A stretch of DNA of 43,253 nucleotides from Branchiostoma floridae (Eukaryota > Chordata > Leptocardii > Amphioxiformes > Branchiostomatidae): positions 19,167,245 through 19,210,497 of the forward strand of contig NC_049982.1 in NCBI RefSeq assembly GCF_000003815.2. The letters run 5' to 3'. The position numbers and the translations under genes were made by a program. The notes beneath the pieces are model-generated. The model had not been told where the DNA came from. It saw only the letters and a list, made by a program, of their open reading frames with translations, and did not search any database. This document shows, one piece after another, positions 1 to 12,800 of this stretch (the first letter of the stretch is position 1; each line of letters starts with the position of its first letter).

Positions 1-3000
1 TCATAGCCTCCTCTTAATTTAGAGCTCGCAGACTCGTCGTCCGATCGATTTTCGCTACATGTGACTGGGGTATAAACCAGGCCATCGGATCTATCTTTCG
101 ACTCTTCACCCAGCGTAAGCCAATAGGTAACTTGCAGTCGATAAAACTGTACGTCTGAACTGTCTGTATCTAGTGTAAGCTCATGACGAAAACTTTATAA
201 AAATCGCATTATCATGCGCAGCACGTTGCCATGTTCTTTTACATCGATGGATAGAAAAGACTACATAAAAAAGGGCATTTTAAAACAAACAGCAACTCCC
301 CCTTCTTTAAGCAAGATTGAGAAAGTCAACATCATTTCACTGGCGATTTTAACTGCATGAATGTGACTATGGGCGGTGAGACAAAATAAAGTGCAATCCT
401 CACCTCGTAAGAATGCCGAAGACACGGTGCGACCCGCAGGCTAGCCTGTCCGGGAGTCGAGGTCGCCTTACCTCGCCACTCCTCCAGCAAAGGTACACGG
501 CAACTTTGTGGTACAAGAGTCTGAATATCACAAACTACACGAGAAACCACTTTCCAACCAATCTTCCCAGTACCAGAGCACGCCGCCGACCCGTCCGAAA
601 GGCAGCACCTCGGACCTGGGACTGAACGTGCACTCGTGTGCACCAAGATAATGAAATAATTACATCCGAACAAAAGGACCTGAACAAAGACGTCATTGAA
701 GCTGATAGTCCAGGTAAAATTATGATTTCAATAGGGGAAGTTGTACCTTATATCTTCAACCAGAGGGAATATTCTAAAGACACTTGACTTTGCATCGGCA
801 GAGGCGACGACAATTAACCATTTTATACCTGTTTCATTCGACTGTATCCTCAGTATTCTAACTGCAAAAATGAGCCTCCATTGTTTTACGACAATGGTCT
901 CGCCCAGAATGTGCGTTGTTCCATGACGCACCAGAATCTCCTCCAGGCTAAGGTGGGCCGACAGATTGTCTAACCAGTCAGTCTTTGATGCAGATACCTT
1001 GAATGTCAGGGGTTAGTGGCGATACTGTTGCTATGGTAGATGGGATTTGATCACCATGTCTATAGGCTTATAGATAACCTTTCGCACATTCAGAAGATAA
1101 ATAGGGCATTTCTTTCCTCCCATTCCGGTGTATTGGCTGACATTAGGCAGTAGGTGCGTTTGGGTGTCCTCCCGTCTGTTTCACTGATAAGTTTGGCACG
1201 GATGGTTCGGTATCTGAACTGAATAATGTGGGTATGTATGACTTTGAAACTTTAGACTTTGTTTTCATTGACAATGAGACAAGTCATTACATAGGTCTGC
1301 CTAGGCAGCTTTGGGCCTCTAGCGGCAGACCCTACAAAAATGCGGACGTACATACAAAAAATCCATTACAAAAAAAAACATAACAATATAGTACACTAAA
1401 AATAGTCAATACCTAAAAATTTGTCATGCATCTACAGATATCAAAGGAATTAATCTATACCATATATAGCAATGTTACCTAAGAGATTGGAGTAGGTGGA
1501 AGGTCAGTATGACTTAATTTTAAGATCATGACAAAAGGTGGGTTCCGCAGCGGGCCTTGAACTCTCGGAGAGTGGCAGAGACAGTGACGTGTTTTGGAAG
1601 GCTACATTTTTTTACATCGACTAAATTTTCTTTTTTTAATCCTCCATGCCTGCTGCGACTTAGTGCCCAGCCAGATGTTGACCAGACAGGGAAGATGACC
1701 TAATGAACCGGCTATAAGTGCAATAGTCATTTACCACTTAAGCACAATGTAACCAGGGACACTGCAACCCGGTAATTATGGATATACTTGGAGCAAAGGA
1801 CAGCAAAGTGATAGTCGGAGTGGTCAACGTTGAAATGTTTTGATGTAGGCTTAATGTCAACAGATGATTTGATATTCTAGCACAGAAAAAAGACTACTTA
1901 TAACATAGCTCCGTGATATAGTTCAGTGAACATAGTACCTTGATGGAGGTCATTGACCTCTTACTACAGCCACCCGCACTGTACACTGTAGAGTATATTA
2001 CCTAGAAAAAGGATCACTTGTAGCATAGCTTCGGGATGGAGGTCAATCACCTTTAATGGGGGCATTGTTTATGTCGGTATCAGTGTGTTCGCACCTGTAA
2101 CTCAAGATCTCTTTAATGGATTATTTTCAATTTGACATGTCGCTATTAAAGTCCCGATGATGCACGGTGATTTTAGACACCGTAGCAGCATGTCCACGCA
2201 AGACAGACTTACAGAACGATACAGAAAGTATTGTGGTACGGTTCATAAACATCTGTTGGTCGCCTGTCTGGAGATCCGATAATTTGTTACTCTCCAAGCA
2301 AAGGATACTGAATGGTATTATAACAAACAACTACCTACCTAGACATAAATGGAAACAGGTTTCAAAGATATTGTTATAACTGGTTCACATACAAACACCA
2401 TAATTACTTCGCGGAGGTTTGTGTCCTACGGACTCTTGTTACAACATGAAACAGTCACTACAGAGAGAGGTAGAATAGACATCATATCGATTTAAGAATC
2501 TCTCAAATGTGATTTATGAAAGAAAAACTCAGATGACGATGTTAATGGCTATTTCCATCAAAATGAGAGTAAATTGTGTTTTGATAAAAGCCACTAGAAG
2601 ATCCATGTAACATTCACAAACACTTCTCTATTGATGAAATGTTCCCTCTACAGGGTCACTGTGATACAAGTGTTACTTGCCTCATATTTATTCAAACGCC
2701 GCAGTAACTAAATGAAAACATCAGCATTTTAAAAAAACCACAGCAGACAACGCAGGTCAACCATTGTCCTCTATCTAGGTGACGTGCTTGATACAACTAA
2801 CCCGCGGCGATGTACATGTTTTGAAAGGAGCTCATTCGTGCATGACTCTGCAGTATTTCTTACGTAGGTGTAGACGACATATCCTCACGTGCACTTCTTC
2901 AACGTTGATGGTGTCGTCCTATCACTATCATGACCGATCCACACAGGCATCCATCTTGTCGATAATGTCATCCTTTGACCCGGGTTTCGCCCTCTGAGTC

Positions 3001-5221
3001 TCCTGTATATATGACAGGTAGCTTGACCTCTGTCTTCTTGGAATGTGATGAAATGTGCCGTTCATACGCTGTGCAAAATGAATTCTCGAAAATATTATTG
3101 AAGTAATGTTATATATTTGTATGTGGAAAACTGCAACGCTTCATTTCATTGACGAGTATTCTTCGTCTTGGCTGGACTTCGCGAACGAAGATCATCTAGG
3201 GTCATCTAGGGCCCCGGGGGTTGGTCTACGTTGGCCACATGCACGTTGGTGGCTAGTCATTCCTATGCGGGACAGACACACCCGGCCACAGTGGTCGAGT
3301 ATACTACTAACTATACTAAAGGTCAAAACGTCACATATGTGACAATTTATTTCAACCAGAGTTGCAATTGCTGTCAGGAAACATGAAATCTCTGCCTTAT
3401 TGATTATTTTGCTTTACTGAGCATGGTTTGAGAAACGATGTATAGATAAAACTATATCACTCCAGGTCAGCGTTGTTCAGTAGTGACCAAAGACTTGTCA
3501 TCTTTATCCAGTACCCGGCAACTGTCCTTGTCAGTTCCTGACCTCAGCTTGTATCTGAGAGACCTTTGAGCTGAACAAAACCGGTTTCTGTACAACGCAC
3601 CGATTATATGCTATTGAAGAAAGATTCCCAGACAATGATTTGAATAAAGAATAAGCAGTGATACAAAACGTCTATCAAAACGTGGCTAAGTGGGCGAATG
3701 TGCGGTACATTTGTGCAGAAGAGCGCCGGACAAAAGCCAAAAGTGGGCGCCGGTCAGACAACTACGGTGACCAATAGTTCTGTTGATGACAAAGTATTCG
3801 TTTCCATCAACTTAAACAGTGATTATTCCTGATCCCATCAGTCCGACCTGTGAGTGTGAGCAGAACATTCCACTCAAAAGTGTATATAACCACTCAAAAT
3901 ACGTCGGCAGAAATGGTTCATAGAGACAGAAAGTGTGTACTATCAAATGCAGGAGTTCATACAGATTGGTTTGGTATCAAAACAATATTGCATTACAGTT
4001 TATACAGTCAACACTTGAGAGGACAAGGTCGGTCTCCGCCTCGGGTGCATGAGCGATGAGAGAGTTAGCAACAAACTGTCAAGGTTGAACTGATTCTTTG
4101 CTTGACACTTTTTACCATCTTTAGCCACAGTACCTGAAGTCTACGATTCTGCGGAGATGGCAGGATAGCGATACTTTATCCAACTGTACGAACCACAGTT
4201 TAATCATCCATACGACTCGTTGCCAGATGGCTGTCTGGAATGATTTTTTACTTTCGCCATCGTTATCTGTTTCGACCTTCTAAAATGAAGATGGGAGTTG
4301 GTTTCCTTAGAAAAAAGGAAATTTCTAATATGCTTCGGAAATTGACTGAAAATGACAATCAAACAAATCCACTGTTCCCCGTATGAAATGCTCTCTAGTT
4401 AAAATCTGAATGTTTTGTACCAATTTGTCAACAACCTTGACATCCTTGTGATGCCATAAGGCTACGCAAGAAAAGGGTACGTTAGTACATTGCCTACGTG
4501 AATCATTCTACGATCGCCCTGCCCGAAGGCACATCTGTGTTGCAAACCAATGTCACACTGCCATCCGATGCAAGAAGACATAAGTAAAAAAGTATTGTGG
4601 TGTCTTTAACGACCTTTAACGACCAATAAGTTTCATCTGTCATAAAAAATTATCTTTGGCACCAACTAGTACAACAATGGCTTTGTACAGCGCAACGTAA
4701 TGTCATTAGCATCTCCGTCACCACATTTGTGCCACGGACCGCCCCAGAAAGGAGCGTCCTATTCGTCATGTGATCCATGACGCTGGTGAACATCAATCTT
4801 GTACAAAGTCATTGATGCCCTGACAGCAGGCCCGCCACCGATGGCTGGGACCTGGACGGGGTCGTTTGGCGGCACAAGTAGTTATTGAAATGTCAGTGCA
4901 CACTAGATATGACGTTAACCATAATCACCCAGTGCTGGTGTCATTAGATACTGCAGCAGATTCTAAGTAACAAGATAAATACTGGATCACTCATGCATTC
5001 TAAAGAGATGAACTTGTTATAGAATGCTTGGAGACTTCGGAGAAAGCGGCGCGCCGAAACAAATAATTCTGTCGAGTGCCTTTTTATGGGATAATGATGA
5101 TTGACTCAAACCGCAACAAGTTTATCAATATCACATTGATATTCATCTCATCAATGCGATGTAAATATATAAATACAATTACAAATTTTCAAGGTAATAA
5201 AGACTCCAAGTAGGAGTATAA
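1..5221. other. Gene-free stretch, nothing recognised
   Basis: I see no exon with a recognisable protein motif on either strand. The open frames here are short (under about 115 codons), have no domain signature and overlap one another on opposite strands. The only internal structure I noticed is a weakly conserved direct duplication: about 1884-1970 resembles about 2004-2065, both starting with an A-rich block followed by a CATAGCT block and a GATGGAGGTCA block. Distant regulatory elements or untranslated exons cannot be excluded. Confidence 0.5.
1884..2065. repeat. Diverged direct duplication
   Basis: Two copies of a short segment lie about 120 bases apart. Both have AGAAAAA, a purine run, ACTT, TA(A/G)CATAGCT, then GATGGAGGTCA followed by CC. 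The first copy has extra sequence between the CATAGCT and GATGGAGG blocks. It may be a decayed tandem repeat; no coding capacity is visible. Confidence 0.4.
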
Positions 5222-5598
5222 TACTGTAAATGCAGAAACTTTCGCGGTGGTTTAATGTTCGCAGTTTTCGCGGTGGCCGCTTCACCGCGAACTTAAAACC
5301 ACCGCGAACATTTTTCCATGGCAGTAAAGATGCACTCTCACCGGACGTGGGGTACGCTTGCGGCATTGCGGGGTTCGAAAGTTACTCAACGAATTTCAGT
5401 GAACGAATTTTGTTACTTGTTGTGTATTTTGTCGTCTTCTATGGCATACTTTTACGTACTTTTACGCAATATCTGAATGATAAAAATCGTGAACGAACGA
5501 ACGCAGTGAACGAACGTAGCAAGAGACTACAGTGCATGGTGCTACCGCGAAAAGTCATTTTCCCGCTACCGTGAAATCAAATTCCCGCATTTGCAGTA
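5222..5598. mobile_element. MITE-like element, GCGGTGGTTTTAAG family, copy 1
   Basis: The ends form an imperfect terminal inverted repeat: TACTGTAAATGCAGAAA at 5222 matches the reverse complement of the right end (TACTGCAAATGCGGGAA). Inside are repeated, partly palindromic blocks of the type TTCGCGGTGG and CCACCGCGAAC. The same family recurs inverted at about 34426-34633. This copy carries roughly 170-200 extra bases in its centre (about 5335-5530), including GAACGAACG runs. There is no transposase frame, so it is a non-autonomous element. I could not define a convincing target-site duplication. The 114-codon open frame across it is spurious. Confidence 0.65.
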
Positions 5599-5670
5599 CT
5601 ACGAGACACGCGCTAATCACTTAACGGCTGAACAAACAACACGACCTTCGGCACGTTGACACATCATCTA

Positions 5671-5815
5671 CGCCAGATCGGTGTACCGAAAGTGCGAAAA
5701 GGAACGAAAAGGAACGAAAAGGAACGAAAAGGAACGAAAAGGAACGAAAAGGAACGAAAAGGAATGGAGTATGAAGCAAACTTAAATAAAATCAATGAGA
5801 ATATAAGGAATCGGT
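5671..5815 (+). repeat. Minisatellite-bearing repeat (GGAACGAAAA)n, copy 1
   Basis: A 10-bp unit, GGAACGAAAA, is repeated about six times at 5701-5764. It is preceded by TACCGAAAGTGCGAAAA and followed by an AT-rich flank starting GGAGTATGAAGCAAA at about 5765. The minisatellite and both flanks recur in reverse-complement orientation at about 6940-7170, so the repeat travels as part of a larger dispersed element and is not simple slippage alone. Confidence 0.7.
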
Positions 5816-6939
5816 ACTGCGGGCGTTAGAAGCCTATGAAACGTGTTTTATTTTACCGAGAATTTGACATTATCAAATTTTTACAGCGCTGTTTCAGGCT
5901 GTTGTTTTTGTGTGGCTAAATTATTCTTTGAAGATCTGCGAAATACAAAGAAACGGAACTGAGATAAGAAAGTAAGGACTAAAATTCATTGGGTGGTAGA
6001 TGAATATCGATTATTATACATTTTCAGGATGAGGCAAGATTGTAACGTTGTTGTTGTATTTGGGTGGCTTTTATTCTCCCTAGAGGGGAGCGCCGCATGC
6101 AAATGACCCGCGAAATCCGGTCAGGAAAGATATGCTAATAAACTGCTGCCCCACGAGCATGACAGCTCCTTTTAACAGGGCCAACAACATGGTTTTCTGG
6201 AGACTGGAGACATATCTTCTCGCTCGTTCACAACGAAAGAAAAGCTGTAAAAGGAGAGACATATATACATTGTACCAAAGAGATTTCATCAAGTTGTACC
6301 ATGAGTATTCATCATTTTGGCGGGAAGAAAGGTGCCAACGTGAGGAATTTGTGCAAAGGATATTGGTAAATATAATTTCTGTCAACAATTTTCCGTCATA
6401 TTCAATACAAATAAATTTCTGCCTCTTGCGACCGACATCAGGCCCTCGCTGATGATAAAAAATCCCAATGCCGGGTTTAGATGTCCTGGTTGCAAAACAA
6501 ATTTAAGGCGTTGTATTAATATTAATGAAAGTGTGAAAAAAAAGGAAGGAAAAATAATTCCCAACATGCTGGGCTCGAACTTCCGATCGTCGACTTCCCT
6601 GGGTTCGAACATGCGACCTATATTTCTCTAAGGTCAAGTTCTTACAAATTGTGCAATACATATACTTGTAACTTTGCTATCATTGCATTTTTTTAACAAC
6701 TATATCCACATAGCATGGCTTTTTATGATAAAATATGCGCAATCGTTCTCGACATAATCCATTTCTTCTTGTGAAATTTTATAATATAAATGTAATATGG
6801 ATATTCTACGGAATGTTATAACCACATTAACACGTACATGAACATAGATATGCATAGATAGGTCTCATCAATATTCATTCCTCCATTGAACCATTGCTAT
6901 AGGAATTTCGTGGAACAAGCCGCAAAATGCATTTGCCGA
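5816..6939. other. Spacer between two inverted minisatellite repeats
   Basis: About 1.1 kb lies between the inverted repeats. No protein motif is recognisable in any frame. Near 6568-6612 two TTCGAAC/CTCGAAC blocks resemble the B-box/T-arm of tRNA genes on the minus strand, but no complete cloverleaf can be drawn. Confidence 0.4.
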
Positions 6940-7170
6940 TCACAGTTTACCTTTTCCTAATATTACCATCGATTTTATTTGAATTTGCTTCATACTTCGT
7001 TCCTTTTCGCACTTTCGGTAGCGAAATTTTTGTTCCTTTTCGTTCCTTTTCGTTCCTTTTCGTTCCTTTTCGTTCCTTTTCGTTCCTCTTCGTTCCTTTT
7101 CGTTCCTTTTCGTTCCTTTTCGTTCCTTTTCGTTCCTTTTCGCACTTTCGGTAGACCCCGCCAGATGGGT
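6940..7170 (-). repeat. Minisatellite-bearing repeat, inverted copy 2
   Basis: This is the reverse complement of the 5671-5815 repeat. The unit reads CGTTCCTTTT here and is repeated about eleven times (about 7030-7140), one unit carrying a C for T change. The flanks GCACTTTCGGTA and TTTGCTTCATACT match the first copy inverted. A second GCACTTTCGGTA block at about 7011 shows an internal duplication of the flank. Because three 10-bp units equal ten codons, all frames are open and give a spurious Lys/Glu/Arg/Asn-rich peptide. Confidence 0.7.
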
Positions 7171-9857
7171 AGGCAAAACCGGCTCTGCGCCATGGCAGTG
7201 TGGTTTACAGCTGCGTTCTTCTACGCAAACCTGGCCGCGGGGCGAAAACTTAACATGTTTTCGTCTAGAAAAAAATATTCAGGAAGTACATGTTACATCC
7301 TCGACGATCGATAGAAAGCGACATATGTTCTTCACGTTTCATTTGGCCACGGTTTGAATTTTAGCAAGTGCTATAAATTATGGTGTAATCTTCAGACGAT
7401 TCATGTTGATCTCGTCCTCTTGACTCCATGTTTACAAAATGTGGCATCATACTATCGAATTGCTAACGCTATTTCGAGTGTGACCAATGCAAGTATGACC
7501 AAATTTCGTCTTATGACCTTGAAATGGATGATTAAAGATGCCATCTGAAACACATAGGGTCGTATTTGATATTCTAGATAATTCTATGTGTTTGGTACTT
7601 AACTTGCACCATTTCACCTTTCAAACGTGCTAATTAGACCCGGCACGTTGTGACAGACATTGTTTGTTTGAATGGATGCCGTGAAGTGGAAGATATGGAG
7701 GAAAGGTCGCACCAGTCTGTGAAGTCAAGTAGCAATGCTAGTCATCAAAGCAACAAGCGATCGCTACAACTGACCCCTGGCCCTGTGGCCGGTCACCGTC
7801 CCTAAACCAACAGTCTGATACATGTCGTAAAACAAAGACGATCGAACTCAACTTTATAAAATTACACTCAACTAATGATTTGTGTTTTGGGATGTTTATG
7901 CCGAACGACTCAACAAAAAACGTGTTTATTTGCAAAATCATGCCCGAAGGCTAATTGCACAAGGACTAAGAGAAGTAATCAGTGTGGTACATAAAAAAGT
8001 AGGCTAGTGTCTAACAACTACATGATACAATGAATACTATTGTCGGGTTTGACTTCTTTTAAGGCAGTGGTTAATGAAATGTCCCACGTTCTGTATGATG
8101 GTGGTATTTTGTGCTTTTAGTAGAAATATACTTACGTCACCATCAATATCGTATAGTTCTAAAGCGCCTCCTATCGAATCATCGCAGCCTACAGCATGTA
8201 TCACCTACGTGAAGATATGACTATGAGTCATCTGCTGCAGGAGACAGACCAACAGGTTTTACAACATTTATATCGCCATTAGCGATCTCCTAGACAGGTC
8301 AGGGTCGGCCTTACCTCTATACTAATGCAGCTGTGGGCATTTCTGACTCAAACAGACGAAAACCATGCAGCAAACTACATGTAACACCATCCGGGATAGA
8401 TTATTGAGTTATAACATTCTAAATGAGCTCTTGGAATAAAACTGAAGTGCACGTGACGCTAACACAAGGCTGAGTGAACTTTCTCCCGTGATAAGCCTTA
8501 CACAATCTGGTGATTTACGCACACGAATTGCACACGCCTGTGGGTGGCACCGAAGGATTGAACAATAAAAGACAGACAAGTATCAAAATGGCCCAAGGAT
8601 TAGAATATAACGTAGAATGCCAAAGAAGTATGCTGCAGCCAAGCAGATCGTGACGGAAATTCGGACACGTACGCGTCATAAAATCACATTCTGGGTAATC
8701 AATGGGTACGAAGTAATCAATCAATCAATCTATCAATCAGTTAGGTTTATTAAGTAGTTTGCGGTCTGCTGTATGACCAGGTGTGTATGATATTATGCAG
8801 TGTGCACGTGGATAATAGAGACCCTGCCCATCACAGCTCATTACCCTGTACGGGCATCACCCTAGCTCTAGGCACACTGCCATGGCAGACTACTCTTGGG
8901 CACTTATAGAGTTGTTTCTTGTCGCGTGCTGAGATCCCTTTCTAATACGAATTTCTGATTCTATCTAGTACATCTAAACAGTTTCCGCATCTTTTGACGA
9001 CATCACATCACTTGTCTCTAGTCGATTGGAATATACCGTACATATCTTTTTATTATTTGATCCGTAAAACAGTAAAACAACTCTACTAACACCACACAAA
9101 GTTCAAACAAAATCATGTACATTGTATGCTTCAATGTCCTAGCAGAATACACACTTCCTTATTATTTCACCGACCATTCGCGGAAATGCGATAGTTTTCT
9201 AGTTTTCAATATGCTGTAAGGTTGTTGGTATGTTGTGCGACTGAAACGTGCAAATTGCTTTGCTGCAGCCGAGGCGTATCTCAATAAGGGGTCAGTGCCA
9301 GAACTCGTCTCTACACGGCAGAAAGGCAGGTGGTGTTGACTGTGTGAGACATTGAATGAGAAGACAGGTAGGTGTAACAGATAATTTACTGTATCATAAT
9401 CCACTTGCATTCGTATACAAAAGGCCTTTTAACGGTGTATATGACAAATGGCGTGTTGTCGCCCTAGTCGTAATAAGCAATAACATGTTTTACGTTCTAT
9501 ATAATTATATAGAAAGAGAGAGCTGCCCGTGCCAATTAGGACTTAGTCTAGTGTTTCGCTCTGCTTGAGTTAACAGTAGAATTTCACATATTGGGCTGTT
9601 GGTAGTTTTCATTGGAGTAGAAGAACATCGAATCATCACGCACTGACTGTGATTTTTTTTTTCACTTTGGGTCAACAGGACATTTACAATGTATTGAAAT
9701 TAAGCATTAATTACTAGTACTATGATAACGTAAAACTATCCACTTCTCTCATGACATATTGTTGCAATGTTGCGTTCTGCTTAATGTGCTGATCTAATAG
9801 ACAGAAACATCATTCTTCATTTCCATCTTTCTCTCTTCTCCCCGGCATCATTTTCAG
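7171..9857. other. Gene-free stretch upstream of lectin gene 1
   Basis: No recognisable exons. It contains a 10-bp inverted repeat (AAACACATAG at 7548, CTATGTGTTT at 7584) and an AATC microsatellite at about 8718-8741. The promoter and a non-coding first exon of gene 1 are probably within the last few kb: a pyrimidine-rich tract ending in TTTTCAG at 9857 looks like a splice acceptor just before the gene 1 start codon. I cannot place the transcription start. Confidence 0.45.
8718..8775 (-). repeat. (AATC)n microsatellite, possible LINE 3' tail
   Basis: About six copies of AATC (one as TATC) are followed by AGTTAGGTTTATTAAG. Read on the minus strand this is AATAAACC plus a (GATT)n tail, the usual form of a non-LTR retrotransposon 3' end. 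No coding remnant was recognised upstream, so the assignment is tentative. Confidence 0.3.
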
Positions 9858-9864
9858 TTGAAGA

Positions 9865-12800
9865 ATGGGAACCTGGAGGACAGTGGTTCTGTTCATAGGA
9901 ATGCTCACAAGGTAGGTAAAGCTATTCACAATGCGTACGTCTTCCCCAGTAACTAATATACAGGACAGTGTGACTAGCTTGTAAATACATGTAACGTTTT
10001 ACGTGTAAGAATTGGTCTGGTCATCTTCTTGTTTACCTAAGAAACATTCTTCTCACCACTGTACTTCTTACCACCTTCTATGCCATTACCAGATGTGCAT
10101 TTATCAGAACTTATATCCTAAATCCACCTGGTTTCAGCGTGGCGTGTCTGTCATGTCCGTCATGTAAGGAACAACATTGCTCCCAGCCACCTCCATGTGT
10201 AGGGGACATTGTCAAGGACCCATGTGGATGTTGTGACGTGTGTGCAAAAGTAAGAAAAACTCGACATTTTTTTCATTTATTCACAAGCTCATAGTACTGT
10301 ATTGCTAGGCGGTGTTCAATAGTGCTGACTACCTAACTAATTACCTGCATGTATACAGGTATGGTTTTGATGCTGGTGGGAACTTTTCGGTAGCCGGGGA
10401 TGTAGGGCGCTGTATCTCGTGAACGGATGGTGCAAGCACGACGATTTTTGGTACGTGGGTTGGGGGTGGTAGCTTGACACTCAGGTTTGATTTTGGGCCT
10501 CCTGGCGTTTGAACTTGACATTGCAGGTGGCATTTTTGGTGTTTTTGGGGCACTTTTGGCGCTGTGTGTCCGGAACGATACGCGCGATTGCGACGATTTT
10601 TGGTGCATGGGTGGGGGGTTGTTGCCTGTTGCCTAGGATTGACTTTGGGCCTTGTCGCGTTTGAACTTGACCCGGCAGGTCGAATTTTGTGTCCGGGAGG
10701 GGTGTTTCCGGAGTTATATCTTCTGAACGGCTGGTGCTGGCGCGATGATATTTGGCACATGTGTCGGCGGTGGCTGAATAATGCTCAATTTTGATTTTGG
10801 CGCCCTTGGTGCTTGAACTTGACATTTTAGGTTACCTTTTGTGCGGGCACGGGGCGTGCGCTGTATCTCCGGAACGCAAGGTGCCATTGTGTTGCTATTT
10901 GGTACGTGAGTTGTTTGTGGTGTCCTGGTGGTCAGGTTTGATTTTGGGCCTCCTAGTGCTTGAACTTGATACTGTATAGGTTGACCCTGTTTTTGTGTGG
11001 TTGGGGCATCCTCCCAATATCTGCTTGGTTTTAAAAACAGATTATGGTTGGGTGTAGAACCATCATCTGGCCTGGGCCACCTTCAATGTATCAGGTTACT
11101 TAGTGGCACTGACAGTTTGCCAGATGACGGGAGTGTACAAGATTATATATCTGTTGGTCAGGTATAATTGGAGTTTGCTTATTACTCTTTGTGGTGTTTC
11201 TAGAGCTGTATAGTACTGAGTTTTAAGTTTCGGTACAAGTTCCTTTACCCTGTTGGAAATCATGGTTGAACTTGAACTTAAACAGAAGAAGATGCAATTT
11301 TCTAATGTGGAGGAGAACTGTATAGAGTGTGGGCATAAGAGAAAGGTATGTGTATGATTTGTCCTGTGTTTCTTTTTGTTTCTTTGGTAATGCCATTTCC
11401 ATACTGTATACAGGTAATTTGTTGTTTTGGGCTAGTCATATTCGCTTGGTTTTTGGGCCTGCTTAATCTATGGTACAGGTAGGGTTAAGTGGTGGAGGCT
11501 TAGCTTTGTTCTGTTTTAAATTCAGTATCGTTTGTTGCATTTTGTCGCGGCAAATATATGATGAAATTCCCCTTCTAAGCAACTGCTCATTGGTTTGCGG
11601 GGATGTTTGCTGGGTGTTTGCTCTGACTACAACAGCTTCTGAACTTTTAAAAGCTTCCATTGCCAGCAGCTTGCCATCTATAAATGGGATTGACAAGGAC
11701 ATTTTTCATAGTAAATTATGCTGTTAAATTTGGCTTAGATACTACAGGAGATTTAGGTTTGGGTTGGATGGATTGAATGAAAATATCATACCACCCTGGG
11801 GACTAACTGTTGCTGCTGCATGGGGGCTACCACTATTCATATTGTCTAATGTCTATGGAACTACAGATAAAAGTATCATTGGTCAAATTATGCAAGTAAC
11901 ATTCCGATGTCAAGTGAATAACACCCCAGAAATAAATCTTTAATGAATATCATTGGAAGAACACAAACCAAGGAGACTTAGCAGCTGCATTAGGTCAGTA
12001 CATTGAAATAGGAAGATATTAGTATATCATGTGACAGAGTATATGGGCCATCTGAGACAAAAAAAGGTAGCGTCTCAACAACTTCAAAGTACTGTGGTTG
12101 GTTACATTCTTAAGAAATCCAAAATAAGTAATGTTCATCCATGTCCAAACTTACAAATTCAGAAAATGGAATTTCAGAGTCAGACTTTTGCATGGTGCAC
12201 AACCAACACGGTAAAAAGCTCATTTTTCCAACCACGTACCACAGACAAAAAGGCAAAAATACACAATAGGTCTACAGAAACCCAATACATTTCATGCAGG
12301 CCTGAGGTCTACGAACTCTTGTTAAATTAAGATATCTAGTAGCTTTAGTATTAGTACAAAGAACTTGTCCTGAAGAATAAGCTATTGGAAGCTAGTAGAA
12401 CTAGAAACAATTCCACGCTTATTAACACCCATTGTAAGCGAAATTAATGCAATTTTGGAAAACTATTCGCCTCCCCCAGGAATATCAAAGATCACCCGTG
12501 CCAATAATTGCGCTTGCTTAGAGTGTTTACCGATGGTTATCATCTCTCATTATACCACAGGTGGAGGGAGAGAGATGTGGCGGACCATGGAAGATCTCCG
12601 GAGAATGTTCCTCTGGGTTGTTCTGTGACAAGGACGATGATGACTTCAATGCAGTTGGAGTATGCAAACGTGAGTGCCACGTGAAGCCATACAACTGCCT
12701 TGTGCCCTTTGATTTGTTGCACGCGACTGAATCAGTGAATCATGTTTTCGAATGGCTGAACACTGCTTTGTGCAGTTCACCAATCAGGAATGTATAATGC

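Noticed and set aside
332-673. 113-codon minus-strand open frame opposite a 70-codon plus-strand frame
   Set aside because: No recognisable domain, no splice context linking it to other exons, and codon texture not protein-like.
6560-6620. tRNA-like T-arm motifs (TTCGAACCC type) on the minus strand
   Set aside because: No acceptor stem, D-arm or anticodon arm can be placed around them; at most a decayed SINE B-box.
6927-7193. Overlapping open frames encoding Phe/Arg/Ser- or Lys/Glu/Asn-rich repeats on both strands
   Set aside because: Produced by the 10-bp minisatellite; every frame is open because the unit lacks stops. No independent coding evidence.
7191-7260. Signal-peptide-like start (MAVWFTAAFFYANLAAG)
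   Set aside because: It lies at the edge of a repeat element and no following exon with a secreted-protein motif could be joined to it.
10333-10825. Three overlapping minus-strand open frames of 91-139 codons
   Set aside because: They coincide with the diverged tandem repeat array, are rich in Pro/Thr/Lys without domain features, and overlap each other in different frames.
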